Shown one piece after another: positions 45,845 to 54,609 of a stretch of DNA of 64,000 nt (position 1 is the first letter of the stretch; each line of letters starts with the position of its first letter). The translations under genes and the position numbers were made by a program. The DNA comes from Mycobacterium kansasii ATCC 12478. GTDB lineage: Bacteria > Actinomycetota > Actinomycetes > Mycobacteriales > Mycobacteriaceae. Location: contig NC_022663.1 of the NCBI RefSeq assembly GCF_000157895.3, forward strand, positions 558,001 to 622,000. The letters are read 5' to 3'. The notes beneath the pieces were generated by a model. That model worked only from the letters and a program-made list of their open reading frames with translations. It had not been told where the DNA came from and ran no database searches.

Positions 45845-46559
45845 CGATCAATCTCCTTTGGAATGCTTGCATGTAGGCCCGAGTTTCGTAATAGGGCGCG
45901 GACGCTAGCTACGGGTGGCCGCGGGCTTTTCTTGGCGAAGAGCGCAGGTCTAGATACTCTTGGCTCTAAGTCACTCATCCTCAGCGTTCGCCTCACCCGT
46001 ATAAGATCAGAACTGGTGGGCCGCCAATGAGAATGCACGGCGTTCAGACGAACTTGGTTGAAGATTCGGAGCATCATTGTCGGGTTGATGCCAAACTCCA
46101 ATTGACACCCAAATTGCGAAATAACGCGGTAGGAAATTCACATCGGGATCCCAGCCAGCGATCGTACCGCTTACTAGGGCGCCGTCTCAGGGGGTGGGCG
46201 CAGTTGGCAGGTGGCTGTAGCAATCGCCATAGACTACCGATCACGCCAAACCACCTCCCGCATAGTGAAAGATACATTGGCGAGCGTGCAGTGGCAATGC
46301 CTCCGGAGGATACCCCCCGGACGGTCGACTACCTCGGCATCGCTTCTACAGGGCAGCATCCACACTCAAGGCGGACGAGGTCGTTCACTGCGAAGCGGGT
46401 CACCGCCGCTAGGCACCCATCAGGCGAACATCTGGAAATCGACAGGCATTCGCGCCTCGACCAAAGAAATGTTCGTCATCGCCGGTCGCGCCGGCCGTTC
46501 TCGTCTGGGGCCACCCAATGCTCTGTGAAAGGTGACCGTGGCACTGTACCATTCGCCCC
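45845..46559. other. Gap of about 715 bp, no gene recognised
   Basis: This gap lies between the divergent MpaB-like and SRPBCC genes. Several open frames occur on both strands (for example 46027-46581 plus and 45817-46101 minus), but none has a family signal or steady coding bias. It must contain two promoters and may hold a decayed gene. Confidence 0.4.
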
Positions 46560-47000
46560 ATGGCGGGCAGATCGATTCTGACGATTGCCATCGAGGCTCC
46601 ACCCGACGAGGTGATGGCTGTAATTGCCGATATGGAAACATACCCTGAATGGGTTCCAGAGTACAAAAAGGTTGAGGTGCTCCGCGCGGATTCGGCAGGC
46701 CGGATTACGCGAGCACGCATGGTTGTCGAGGCGGCGATTATCAAAGGGCCACACGTACTCGAGTTTCTCTGGGCACCCAACGGCAAGGAATTAAGTTGGA
46801 CTCTCACGCAGAGTAATACTGTTCGATCACTAGTTGGGCGATATACACTGATTCCCAAAGATTATGGCACGGAAGTTAGCTACCAATTGACGATCGATCT
46901 TCGAGTTTCGGTGCCTGGCATAATAAAACGCCGCGCAGAACGCGCAGTCATTGATACCGCGTTAAAAGCTTTGAAGGCGCGCGTAGAGTCGCTTGGCTGA
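46560..47000 (+). CDS. SRPBCC/polyketide cyclase-like protein
   Basis: This 146-aa protein with a START-like fold begins with S-I-L-T-I-A-I-E-A-P-P-D-E-V and continues I-A-D-M-E-T-Y-P-E-W-V-P-E-Y-K. It ends with a long helix (I-I-K-R-R-A-E-R-A-V-I-D-T-A-L-K-A-L-K). The family binds hydrophobic ligands in a cavity, and some members are cyclases. Mycobacteria hold many such proteins beside lipid enzymes. It appears intact and single, diverging from the MpaB-like gene. Confidence 0.85.
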   Translation: MAGRSILTIAIEAPPDEVMAVIADMETYPEWVPEYKKVEVLRADSAGRITRARMVVEAAIIKGPHVLEFLWAPNGKELSWTLTQSNTVRSLVGRYTLIPKDYGTEVSYQLTIDLRVSVPGIIKRRAERAVIDTALKALKARVESLG

Positions 47001-47165
47001 TCCCTGCGATGCCCCTTTACGCCGTATCTCACGCCAGACGGTCGTTCGATCACGCCCGAGCGTGCTGGCGATATCGCCGACCCCCGAGTCCGGCGTCGCG
47101 GCCACGCATGATCGCCACGCGCTCAATAAGGTTAAGCCGATGACCCCGGAGCGTCTCGACCGCTG
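46990..47165 (-). pseudogene. IS30-family transposase N-terminal relic
   Basis: The HTH region is readable as R-V-A-I-M-R-G-R-D-A-G-L-G in one frame and V-G-D-I-A-S-T-L-G-R-D-R-T-T-V-W-R-E-I-R-R in the next, so a frameshift is present near 47090. The rest of the transposase is absent. It overlaps the last codons of the SRPBCC gene antisense. Confidence 0.7.
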
Positions 47166-47355
47166 CGTTACGCACATCCGTTTCTCGAATTGCCACATTT
47201 CGCACTGCCCCACGCATCACTATTCTGGATTGAACGTCGACGCCAAGGGGTGACTGTGACCGAAGCCGCGGTTTCTGACCGCTGGTCGGGCACCCGTATT
47301 CGCGGAGCCGTCGCCCCGACGTGGCCATTTATACCCGGCAGTACAGTTAGGGTGC

Positions 47356-47919
47356 TTATACCTCAATCGGCGTCTGGTTTTCTGGGTTCAGGGCCGCGAC
47401 CAGTCTGATCTGTTGACGCGCCGACATCTGCTGCCGCTCGATCGCCGCTGCCAGGCCATTCATTAGCACGTTCATGTCTGCGAGCGCTTTCTCCAGCCAC
47501 GGCCTCAGTACGTTGCACTTGATCTCATCCACGTGCGGGATGAAGGCGGCGTCGTTCCTTGGTGGGTGGTGCGCTACTGCGAGCGCGGCCAGGGCGCCAT
47601 CGAGGGACTTGATGACCACCGCGATCTGCTCAGGCCTCGGCAGGATGAACGAGTGCTTCTTCGCGCTCAGATACGTCCGTAATTCGTCGAGATCTGCCTC
47701 CACCGCGCTTCCGGGAAGGACGCCTCGCCCAACGTTGTCGACTGCCCGCACTAAACGGAACTGCGAGTTGAGCTGCCTTCGTAGTTGCATACGCAGAGCT
47801 GCCTGTCGTTCGTCGAAAGGCGCGCTCGTCGCATTGCGGTTGGCGCGGATGGTCAGCCAGATGCCGAAAGCGGTCATGACCAGGCCGCCGACAGTTGAGA
47901 TGACGGTGAACGCGTTCAT
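47356..47919 (-). CDS. Membrane-anchored protein of unknown function
   Basis: This 187-aa protein has one N-terminal membrane segment (T-V-I-S-T-V-G-G-L-V-M-T-A-F-G-I-W-L), then a basic stop-transfer R-A-N-R-N. A helical cytosolic part follows (for example Q-A-A-L-R-M-Q-L-R-R-Q-L-N-S-Q-F-R-L-V-R and W-L-E-K-A-L-A-D-M-N). No enzymatic motif is seen. The ATG at 47919 places the anchor at the start. It stands close to IS110 and the candidate nuclease gene; a defence role is possible but unsupported by sequence. Confidence 0.6.
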   Translation of the reverse strand: MNAFTVISTVGGLVMTAFGIWLTIRANRNATSAPFDERQAALRMQLRRQLNSQFRLVRAVDNVGRGVLPGSAVEADLDELRTYLSAKKHSFILPRPEQIAVVIKSLDGALAALAVAHHPPRNDAAFIPHVDEIKCNVLRPWLEKALADMNVLMNGLAAAIERQQMSARQQIRLVAALNPENQTPIEV

Positions 47920-48093
47920 GCTGTGGAGCGTACGCTGGCGCGGTGCACGCACCCGACGTCTGACGGCCACGGCAGTACGACAGCCACGATGGGCTCACAG
48001 ATCCCAGTTCCTCCTCTGTTTGGGGCGTGTTCGAAACAGAGGCAGTGAGAGCGCACCATGGGTCCTCGAACATCGAGGAATGGAGAACCGACA

Positions 48094-48327
48094 GTGATCT
48101 GCGGATATTGCGGCATCGTGGATACCACGCTCGGTTGGTTCCATTGGGGGCCGGGCCGTCTCGACACTGCGGCGACTGCGCACGCTCTCACTGGCAGACG
48201 CAAGACCGCCACCAGAACATCCCCGCTAGCTGAGCGGCCGAACTCGGACCGGTCGATCCGGCCGAGACTCGGGACCAATCCTGAGTTCCTAACCAGAGTC
48301 AAGCGATCTTGGGGGGCTTTATGCTGA
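48094..48327 (+). CDS. Possible small protein with C-G-Y-C motif
   Basis: A 77-aa frame starts at GTG behind tggag and opens with V-I-C-G-Y-C-G-I-V-D-T-T-L-G-W-F-H-W. One Cys pair could belong to a zinc knuckle or redox site. The frame runs antisense into the last codons of the IS110 transposase and may have been truncated by that insertion. The rest of the 47920-48298 gap shows nothing else. Confidence 0.3.
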   Translation: MICGYCGIVDTTLGWFHWGPGRLDTAATAHALTGRRKTATRTSPLAERPNSDRSIRPRLGTNPEFLTRVKRSWGALC

Positions 48328-49705
48328 GGTTGACGGGCCGGTGAATTGGAGCGCTTGGCGACTCCTGTTGTTCCCGGCCCGTCCTGCCTTTGCGGCGTTG
48401 GGACTGACGGGTGTCGGCGGCGTTGATGCGAGTTTGTTTGTCGACTGCATGGCGGGTGCGGACGATGCGGCGTCCTTGCTCTGGGGTGAGGGGGCGGCCG
48501 TCAGTGTCACGCAGGACGCAGTGCTCTCCGGTGCGCCAGCAGGTCGCGATCCGGGTGAGCAGGATGGTCGCGATGTGGCAGATCGCTGAGTCGTGGTGTC
48601 GTTCGGTGGCCAAGAACCGCTTGTATTTTGCGGCCAATTGGGGGTCGGTTTTGCGGGCCTGGTCGGCGGCGGTGAATACAGCTTCGCGTAGCAGCGGATC
48701 GCCGGCCTTGGTGAGCCCATGCTGATGTTCGGCTTGTCCGGACTGGCTGAGTTTGGGTACCAGCCCGGAGTATGCGCGGATCGCGGCTAGGGAGTGGAAT
48801 CGGTGCGGGTCACCGATGCGCCCGGCGATCACAGCGCTGGTGACCGGTCCGGTACCGGGCGCTGAGGCGATGATACCGGTGGGGTCGGCCTCGGCGTAGA
48901 GGTTGGCGCAGCGCTCGTCGAGGTCTTCGATCTGCTCGGTGAGTACCTGGGCCTGTTCGGCCTCCACCGCGATATCGGCGGCTAGTTCAGCGAAGTCGAT
49001 CCTGGCGTCGCCGCCGGCACCCCACAGTTGCAGCGATTCGCGGGCGGCGGCGATTACCAGGGTGGCCTGTGCTTCGCGCCAGGCGCCGCGGGAATAACGG
49101 ATCAAGAATCGAGTCAACCGGGCATGGCCAAGACGGATCAGGCTGTGTGGGTCGGCGCAGCGGGTGAGCAGCGCCAGTGCGGCCCTGCCGTAGTTGGAGC
49201 CCAGTGCGACGTACCAGGCTGGGCCGAGCAGCTCCAGTTGGGCATCGAGGCGCTGGTAGATCGCGGTCCGGCGCTTGATGATCGAGGAGCGGATCTTGAC
49301 GATTCGCCGTAGCAGCTCGGCGGGACCGTCGCCGGTGTGCTCGCGCAGCCCGTCGGGGTGCAGCAGCGGCAGGCGGGCCAGCAACCTGGAGTCCAGGCGG
49401 TCGTTTTTGGTGTGCTTGGAGTAGTAGGCGCGTAGGTCCGCGGACTGGGTGGTGGGCACCATCGAGATCCGGGCGCCGCGGTGACGGAACCAGGACGCGA
49501 CCGGGGCCCACGCGTTGCGGGTCGGCTCCATCACGAGACGCAATGTGTCCTTCTCGCCGAGTCCGATGTCGTTCCACAGCTTCTCGAGTTCGCCAGGCCG
49601 GGTGAAGAACTTTCGTCCGGTCCACACGAACGTCCCGTCCGGGCGTGCCAGCGATGCTTGGTGGGCAGCCCGGCAGGCCGGGTCGATACCCAAAGTCAGT
49701 TCCAC
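48299..49705 (-). CDS. IS110-family transposase (intact)
   Basis: This 468-aa DEDD recombinase has G-I-D-P-A-C-R-A-A-H (Asp), V-M-E-P-T-R-N-A-W (Glu) and K-N-D-R-L-D-S-R-L-L-A (Asp pair). The C-terminal Tnp_20 domain has A-S-A-P-G-T-G-P-V-T-S-A-V-I, which holds the probable catalytic Ser. This family is guided by a bridge RNA made from the non-coding end. The GTG at 49705 follows gaaagga. The frame is undamaged, unlike the IS110 relic at 40895. Confidence 0.92.
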   Translation of the reverse strand: MELTLGIDPACRAAHQASLARPDGTFVWTGRKFFTRPGELEKLWNDIGLGEKDTLRLVMEPTRNAWAPVASWFRHRGARISMVPTTQSADLRAYYSKHTKNDRLDSRLLARLPLLHPDGLREHTGDGPAELLRRIVKIRSSIIKRRTAIYQRLDAQLELLGPAWYVALGSNYGRAALALLTRCADPHSLIRLGHARLTRFLIRYSRGAWREAQATLVIAAARESLQLWGAGGDARIDFAELAADIAVEAEQAQVLTEQIEDLDERCANLYAEADPTGIIASAPGTGPVTSAVIAGRIGDPHRFHSLAAIRAYSGLVPKLSQSGQAEHQHGLTKAGDPLLREAVFTAADQARKTDPQLAAKYKRFLATERHHDSAICHIATILLTRIATCWRTGEHCVLRDTDGRPLTPEQGRRIVRTRHAVDKQTRINAADTRQSQRRKGRTGREQQESPSAPIHRPVNLSIKPPKIA

Positions 49706-49833
49706 AGGAATCCTTTCGTCGGATTGAGACAGTCCGAGTCCAGACGGGCATAGCCCAGACATTCCGTAAGCAGAAGTCCCACAATCAAGCGGCTCCAAGT
49801 TCCCGAACAGAGACACCAGTCGGCTCAGACCGT

Positions 49834-49903
49834 GCCCACGGACGGCCACTCAACCTTCAGGAATCACAGGTGTTCCAGTCAGTGGCCTCGGCCGTCCGCG
49901 GGC
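49834..49903 (-). ncRNA. Candidate bridge RNA hairpin of the IS110 element
   Basis: Upstream of the transposase a 14-bp stem (gcccacggacggcc with ggccgtccgcgggc, one mismatch) encloses nested arms ggccact/agtggcc and ggaa/ttcc with internal loops. A smaller hairpin tcgga...tccga follows at about 49719-49737. IS110-group elements place their bridge RNA in this 5' non-coding end. The folding is seen in the sequence; its role is inferred. Confidence 0.4.
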
Positions 49904-49947
49904 CTGCACCAAACCTAAATGTCAGTGGCAGACGTTAACCTGCCGCA

Positions 49948-52224
49948 GTGGCAGACATCGAGCGACCTGCGCCGGTCGAGCTCCGAAGTGACGAGTTCGA
50001 TTCGGCGTGGTCATTGCTCGATGCTGCGACCAACGCTGCGCGGGAGATGGCGGGCGAGTGGAACGACCTCGTTGGCAGCGAGCTGTTCGGGAGCAATGTA
50101 TACATCGACGACTACGGGATCGGGTACCTCGACGTTCTGATCGACGAATATGAGGGTTACCGGCTTGAGCCCTTTGAGGGAGCGGCCGGGCGGTTCGCCG
50201 ATGCATTGCTCGGATGCGCGCGAGAAGCTCTACTTGCCGCAGAACAGTGCGTTTCCCGGCCGTTGCGCTCACCCGGCGGTGAGCACCTCCCCCGATTCCC
50301 CCTTTTCGGCACGGCGTCTGAGTTCATCGGCTTCCTCGACTCAGGTGCGCTCTCGGGGTTGAGGCCCGACCAGATTCAACTCATCGAGCAGTTCCAGCCC
50401 TTCTATCGATGGCACGTTTCTGATGATGTCCGTCAGCCAGTTCAGGCGGTGCTGACACGCTTGTTCAACCTCGCCGCCGCGCGGGAAGGAAATGCCCGTC
50501 CTGTCATTGCGTTCTGGGCACACTCGGCCAACCCGATGGTTGAAGTTGATCCGCCGGCTGTTGTGAGCGACCTCCAGTGCTTGCCAGACGGTGTTCTTGT
50601 CGATTGGCATCGGGTCGCCACTTTCCGCGCGCCGCCAGGTGCGGCCGGCGTTCGGGCCAACCCCAACATCGCGTTCGATCCCATCCTCAACATGGAACCG
50701 TGGCCTGAAGATCCCGACGACAACATCGATGTGCAGTGCCGTGGACTGTTGGGGATGGTCGAGGAACTAATCTGTGCGTTTGAACGCTCGGTTGGTTTGC
50801 GAGCGCCACTGACCGAGGGGCGTTTTCGCCTCGTCCCGATCGAGGACGATCCGGTGTGGGCACGTGTAGACATCGGCGAAGCCCCGGATATCGAAGCGGG
50901 TTTGCGCAGTTCCGATCTCGGCTTGGCGACCTACCGCGCTGGCGACGAATTGATCATGCTGGTCCAGCGCCCTGACGGGGTCTATGGCCGAATCGTGCCC
51001 GTGGCTGAACCACTCGATCAATCCCGTGAGCGCGGCACCGCAGCCGAGGACGCGAGCCGCGATTCGGCATCCCGTTGGGGATTGTCGGACTTCGTTTTCC
51101 GGCCCGAGACCATCCAGCGCGGGAATGCCACTCGAGAAGTCGGAGACGGAACCATCGTGTGCGGCGATCGCGGCCTCGCCGTGCAAGTCAAGGCGCGGAC
51201 CGAAGCAACCGATCAGCCTGATCGCGAACGCGCATGGATTTCGAAGAGGGCCAAGGAAGGCGCACGGCAGGCCAGCGGGTCAGTCCGGACTGTGCGGCGT
51301 AATCCTATGCCTCACGTAAACGCGCGGGGACGCTCAATCACCATCGACGGCAATGCCATCCAGTGGGTGGGCGTCATCATCATCGATCACGACACTCCTC
51401 CAGATGTTGTGTTTGCCTATGAACAAGGGGTCCCGATCCCCTATGTAGTTATCCTTCGGAGGGAATGGGATTTCCTGTTCAACCATCTCCGTTCTACGAC
51501 CGCCGTTGTGGACTACCTGCACCGAATCGCCACCGACCAGATCGCGCCCGGTGAACACGTTGCCAACTACTACGAGTTGGCCTTGGCCGATGAGCAGAGT
51601 CCACCCGATTTGTCAGGGTCACGAATCCCTGCCTCCCTCAGCGATCCTGCCCTTCGAAAGTCGCATCCGGTCTTGCCCATTGAACCAGCCAGTGCCGCAG
51701 ACGAATACGGCGCACGCATGTATCTCCAGATACTTGAAGATATTGCGCTCAGCCCGTGGGATCGCGAGGAATCCGACCGCGTCAACGTGCTCCATCTCCT
51801 CGACAAGCTCCCAGTCGCCGAACGCGCGGGCATGGGCCGCCAACTGTTGACACACATGGGCAGAGCACCATACGTAGCAATAGGCACAGCCCGCTGGGAT
51901 TTCCGACGTTATCTATTGGGCACCGCCGACCTGCATCTGGGATATGCGGTGTGCAATCAATTCACGGACCTGCACAAGGAAGCCTTCAGACAGTGGGTCC
52001 TGCTACGTCATACCGAATGGATCAAAGCGCTCGAACCCGAACGGCGTCGCCTTTCGACAACCGTCGCTGTGATGCTGACGCCACGCCACGACCACGTACG
52101 CCCCTGGGACACAACACTCTACGCGGTATTCGGAGAAGTTCCTCTCGAACCCGAAGAGCTGGCAGCGATGGAACGGCTGTGGAACAATCCCGAGAACATG
52201 GCAGATCTACCGGACCTCGAATGA
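49948..52224 (+). CDS. 758-aa protein with PD-(D/E)XK-like motif, candidate defence nuclease
   Basis: This large soluble protein starts at GTG (V-A-D-I-E-R-P-A-P). The first 330 residues are unrecognised and acidic. Near residues 395-415 it reads R-E-V-G-D-G-T-I-V-C-G-D-R-G-L-A-V-Q-V-K-A-R. The order E, D, then Q-V-K is that of Mrr-type PD-(D/E)XK nucleases with Q in place of the usual acid. Basic helices follow (A-W-I-S-K-R-A-K-E-G-A-R-Q-A). The C-terminal third is helical and unrecognised. It is the last cargo gene before the right-end module, the position held by a toxin-antitoxin pair in unit 2. No partner gene is obvious. Confidence 0.6.
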   Translation: MADIERPAPVELRSDEFDSAWSLLDAATNAAREMAGEWNDLVGSELFGSNVYIDDYGIGYLDVLIDEYEGYRLEPFEGAAGRFADALLGCAREALLAAEQCVSRPLRSPGGEHLPRFPLFGTASEFIGFLDSGALSGLRPDQIQLIEQFQPFYRWHVSDDVRQPVQAVLTRLFNLAAAREGNARPVIAFWAHSANPMVEVDPPAVVSDLQCLPDGVLVDWHRVATFRAPPGAAGVRANPNIAFDPILNMEPWPEDPDDNIDVQCRGLLGMVEELICAFERSVGLRAPLTEGRFRLVPIEDDPVWARVDIGEAPDIEAGLRSSDLGLATYRAGDELIMLVQRPDGVYGRIVPVAEPLDQSRERGTAAEDASRDSASRWGLSDFVFRPETIQRGNATREVGDGTIVCGDRGLAVQVKARTEATDQPDRERAWISKRAKEGARQASGSVRTVRRNPMPHVNARGRSITIDGNAIQWVGVIIIDHDTPPDVVFAYEQGVPIPYVVILRREWDFLFNHLRSTTAVVDYLHRIATDQIAPGEHVANYYELALADEQSPPDLSGSRIPASLSDPALRKSHPVLPIEPASAADEYGARMYLQILEDIALSPWDREESDRVNVLHLLDKLPVAERAGMGRQLLTHMGRAPYVAIGTARWDFRRYLLGTADLHLGYAVCNQFTDLHKEAFRQWVLLRHTEWIKALEPERRRLSTTVAVMLTPRHDHVRPWDTTLYAVFGEVPLEPEELAAMERLWNNPENMADLPDLE

Positions 52225-52325
52225 ACTCCCGGCAATCGCCGTACTGCACGGAGCCGTCTTAGGCGTGGGGATCACACCCCCGACAATTCAAATCGCTCCG
52301 CCTGCCAAAATCAGGTTGCGGCAAA

Positions 52326-52602
52326 CTAATTGGCGTCGAGCAGCTTCACCACCTTTTTGCTGGTCTTCACGACGTGGTCGCCAACTGGAAGGAATGGATA
52401 CCCCACTACACCCAGGTACAGCTGCAGTGCCGCCAGCCCGTACTTCGACGCTCCTGTACGCCATTTCGCGATGAGTTCGATCATGTTGGGATTCCCGCCA
52501 TACTTTGCCGCGAAATCGACCATGCCTTCAAGCAGCTGGATGTCGGAAACCGGCACGATGCCAGGGGCGTACACCTGGGGCGACAGCTCGAACATCACGA
52601 CC
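52326..52602 (-). pseudogene. 3' remnant of the large right-end gene (homologue of 55692-57646)
   Basis: The 88 or so C-terminal residues (L-S-P-Q-V-Y-A-P-G-I-V-P-V-S-D-I, K-W-R-T-G-A-S-K-Y-G-L, V-G-D-H-V-V-K-T-S-K-K) are nearly identical to the end of the unit 2 gene. Sequence upstream jumps at about 52600 directly to the stretch that in unit 2 lies at 57866, so about 1.9 kb of the gene has been deleted here. Confidence 0.85.
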
Positions 52603-52611
52603 ACCCCCCAG

Positions 52612-53244
52612 TTAGGGTGAGGCGGCACGGTAGTGCTCCCGCAGACGTTTGAGGTCGCCCGTATATCCCAGCGCGATCGCATACGTGACAACGAAATCCT
52701 CATCGAGCCCGGCAGCACGAAGGGCGCGAAGATGCGCTTGCGGCAGCCCGCGATCACGACCAGTGCGTGCGGAACCGACAAGTTCACGATCCCACTCCAA
52801 CATGCCGACGAATTCGTCGTGCAGCGCACGATCGAGTAGCGGGGTGCTCTTGTCGGTCGCGGCGTTATAGGCTCCGGTGGCCGCAGCCCAGCCTTCGAAC
52901 GGTGGCCGCGAGTTCCAATCGAGAACGATGAGCGTCTGATCGATGGCCATCGGAACGCAACGCTGGAGTGTGCGCTCTGTCGGCCACGCAGCTACGACAG
53001 GCCCGCTGCCCCACGTCCATGCGTCGCCGTTTCCGCGTTCGTTCTGCCGCGCCGCACCCTTGGCGAGCGATGCGGCGACGCGCGGCGTGTCCACGCGGTT
53101 CGACAGGAGCGGCGTTACCACTACCCGCCTGCCGAGGCTCGGCACGTTGTCGTTAATCCAGCCTGCGAGCCGCTTACCAGTCTCGGCGTCCAGTCGTGCG
53201 CTCGCCGGCAGAAGGGCGCCACGGTGTCGCACTTCCGCGTACAC
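52612..53244 (-). CDS. Right-end module protein of unknown function (210 aa)
   Basis: I do not recognise this family. It starts at GTG (V-Y-A-E-V-R-H-R-G-A-L-L-P-A-S) just after an in-frame stop. It contains V-P-S-L-G-R-R-V-V-V-T-P, L-I-V-L-D-W-N-S-R-P-P-F-E-G-W, L-L-D-R-A-L-H-D-E-F-V-G-M-L and a C-terminal L-K-R-L-R-E-H-Y. A homologue lies at the same place in unit 2 (57884-58514), where it is frameshifted. Conservation next to the att arm in both units suggests a function in the element, perhaps with the larger gene that follows. Confidence 0.65.
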   Translation of the reverse strand: MYAEVRHRGALLPASARLDAETGKRLAGWINDNVPSLGRRVVVTPLLSNRVDTPRVAASLAKGAARQNERGNGDAWTWGSGPVVAAWPTERTLQRCVPMAIDQTLIVLDWNSRPPFEGWAAATGAYNAATDKSTPLLDRALHDEFVGMLEWDRELVGSARTGRDRGLPQAHLRALRAAGLDEDFVVTYAIALGYTGDLKRLREHYRAASP

Positions 53245-53619
53245 GGCTCAACTGCCCTGTCGTCGTGGGGTGGGCTCGCGCATGGCTTCAAGCCTAGAAC
53301 CGCGCTCCGACATCCCGACGGCGAAACGCCACGCCACGGCTCAGCGGCGGGATGGACGGGCGCACTGCCCCGGGGCGGACCCGACGGAGATGCCGGCGGT
53401 TTCGCCGGTTGTGCCGCTCCGCCCGGCGACAACTCACGCTCGTACTGCCCGGATATGCGGGTGCTGACGGTAAAAAATGAACCGAACCAGGCATTACCCG
53501 CGTCGGCACCTGGTCGTACCACCCGAGGTCACCGCCAGTTACCCGGGCATCCCCTCCCCAGCCGCGAGATCGCTGGTCAACGACTCAGTTGAAAGACCTC
53601 AACCCGTGTCGCAGGTGGC
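53245..53619. other. Right-end arm of unit 1 (non-coding, conserved in unit 2)
   Basis: This stretch precedes the att core. Its last 58 bp together with the core match the arm before the third att site with 5 differences in 77 bp. Earlier parts are also recognisably similar (for example around 53460-53560 and 58670-58770). It includes the 14 codons that would extend the integrase in the circular form, ending at the TGA encoded by 53577-53579 on the minus strand. Confidence 0.7.
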
Positions 53620-53638
53620 CAAGTCCCCCCTCGGACAC
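53620..53638 (+). repeat. Internal att core (right end of unit 1, left end of unit 2)
   Basis: This is an exact copy of the 19-bp core at 11308-11326. The base before it is c rather than the t found in the tRNA, which converts the integrase stop codon to Trp when this arm is joined to the integrase gene. Confidence 0.92.
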
Positions 53639-53950
53639 ATTTTCTTAGCTACACAGATAGAAAACCCGCTCCGAACTAGGTCAGTTCGTTTTTCTGTATT
53701 TGCTGATGTCGCCAGCCATCGCGTTGACGTCCTAATTCTGTCCTACGGACCCTCGACACGGTTCCGCGGCAAGGACGGCGAGCAGACTGAACTCAGGCAT
53801 GGCGATAACGAAAGCTAGCGTCACCCGCTGACACTCCGCTCGATCCGACACGTCGAGACCCGCATCGGCCGACACCGGCCCGAGTCACACGCCACCCGTG
53901 CATAAGGACAAGATCGGGGGCCGAAGGGAATGCCCTGAACTGCGGGTTTA
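53639..53950. other. Non-coding left end of unit 2 (312 bp)
   Basis: An AT-richer stretch (attttcttagctacacagat) follows the att core directly and differs from the integrase-side flank of unit 1. No integrase remnant is readable. It leads into the promoter of the toxin-antitoxin pair. Confidence 0.45.
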
Positions 53951-53979
53951 TTGAAAGAATGTCACGTTCCCGCTAAAAT
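53951..53979 (+). promoter_or_regulatory. Sigma-70-type promoter of the AbiE pair
   Basis: A ttgaaa -35 (53951-53956) and a taaaat -10 (53974-53979) are separated by 17 bp, close to consensus and strong for a mycobacterium. The ggagg ribosome site follows at 53982-53986, giving a very short leader. Confidence 0.7.
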
Positions 53980-53995
53980 CTGGAGGATGACGGCC

Positions 53996-54598
53996 ATGAC
54001 CAGCACACCAGCGATGGCGATTCGTAGCGCCGCGCCGCGGTCATTTGTGCACGTCTCAGACCTACCCGGCAGCAATGAAGCCGCCCGTAAGGCGGCGTCG
54101 CGCGCCGTGCAGAGCGGTGACTTGGTCCGCGTACGACGTGGACTCTATTTCAAGGTGCCCGGACCCACCCGCTACGGACCGGTCAAGCCCCGTGTCGAAG
54201 AGGTCGCCCGGGAGGTTTTCCGTGCACCCAACTCTGGCTTCGGTCCCGCAGGTTATTCCGCGGCGCGCATCCTCGGGCTCACGACCCAGGTGCCCGCCAA
54301 GTTCGAGGCGTCTGCGTTGCGCAAGGCCGACCCGCCTGTTCCTGGCGTCGTGCTGCATGTGCGCAGCAATCCGGCCAGGGCTGCACTCAATGAGCAGGAG
54401 ATCGCAGTCCTGGAGGTCCTCCGCTCACCCGAGCACTTCGTCGACGGCGGCATGACAACACTTGCCCGCAAGGTTAACGACCTTGCCACGGCCAAAGCAG
54501 TGCGACTGCGCGCCCTCGGCAAGGCGGCAGCCGGAGAAACAGGACCGGTGAAGGCGAACCACGCACGGTTGATCGCTGCGCTCAGGTCAGCGGCGTAA
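53996..54598 (+). CDS. abiEi: AbiEi-like antitoxin (DUF6088-type)
   Basis: This 200-aa protein has an N-terminal winged-helix-like part: V-H-V-S-D-L-P-G-S-N-E-A-A-R-K-A, then L-V-R-V-R-R-G-L-Y-F-K-V-P. A middle part follows with G-F-G-P-A-G-Y-S-A-A-R-I-L-G-L. Antitoxins of this type IV-like system bind their own promoter and counter the nucleotidyltransferase toxin. The ATG at 53996 lies 9 nt after ggagg; a second in-frame ATG touches the ggagg and is less likely. The toxin gene starts 11 bp downstream. Confidence 0.85.
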   Translation: MTSTPAMAIRSAAPRSFVHVSDLPGSNEAARKAASRAVQSGDLVRVRRGLYFKVPGPTRYGPVKPRVEEVAREVFRAPNSGFGPAGYSAARILGLTTQVPAKFEASALRKADPPVPGVVLHVRSNPARAALNEQEIAVLEVLRSPEHFVDGGMTTLARKVNDLATAKAVRLRALGKAAAGETGPVKANHARLIAALRSAA

Positions 54599-54609
54599 CG
54601 CGACGACCT

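Larger units (their letters stand above)
11308..53638. mobile_element. Unit 1: integrative conjugative element of the AICE type (~42.3 kb)
   Basis: Direct repeats of a 19-bp tRNA-derived core bound the unit. The left end carries integrase, a small coupled ORF, an HUH Rep and one FtsK/TraB-like ATPase on the minus strand, and a regulator plus creatininase-like gene diverging from them. This is the minimal set of actinomycete ICEs, which transfer double-stranded DNA using a single TraB. The rest is cargo and nested insertion sequences. Several interruptions suggest an aged element; the frameshifted regulator may have altered its control. Confidence 0.85.

Noticed and set aside
46027..46581. A 184-aa plus-strand frame in the 45.8-46.6 kb gap
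   Set aside because: It has no family signal, is rich in Arg/His/Ser as expected from an out-of-frame reading, and overlaps the SRPBCC start.
53587..53640. A possible second tRNA gene at the internal att site
   Set aside because: Only the last 19 bases of tRNA-Leu are present. The upstream sequence cannot form the D or anticodon arms.
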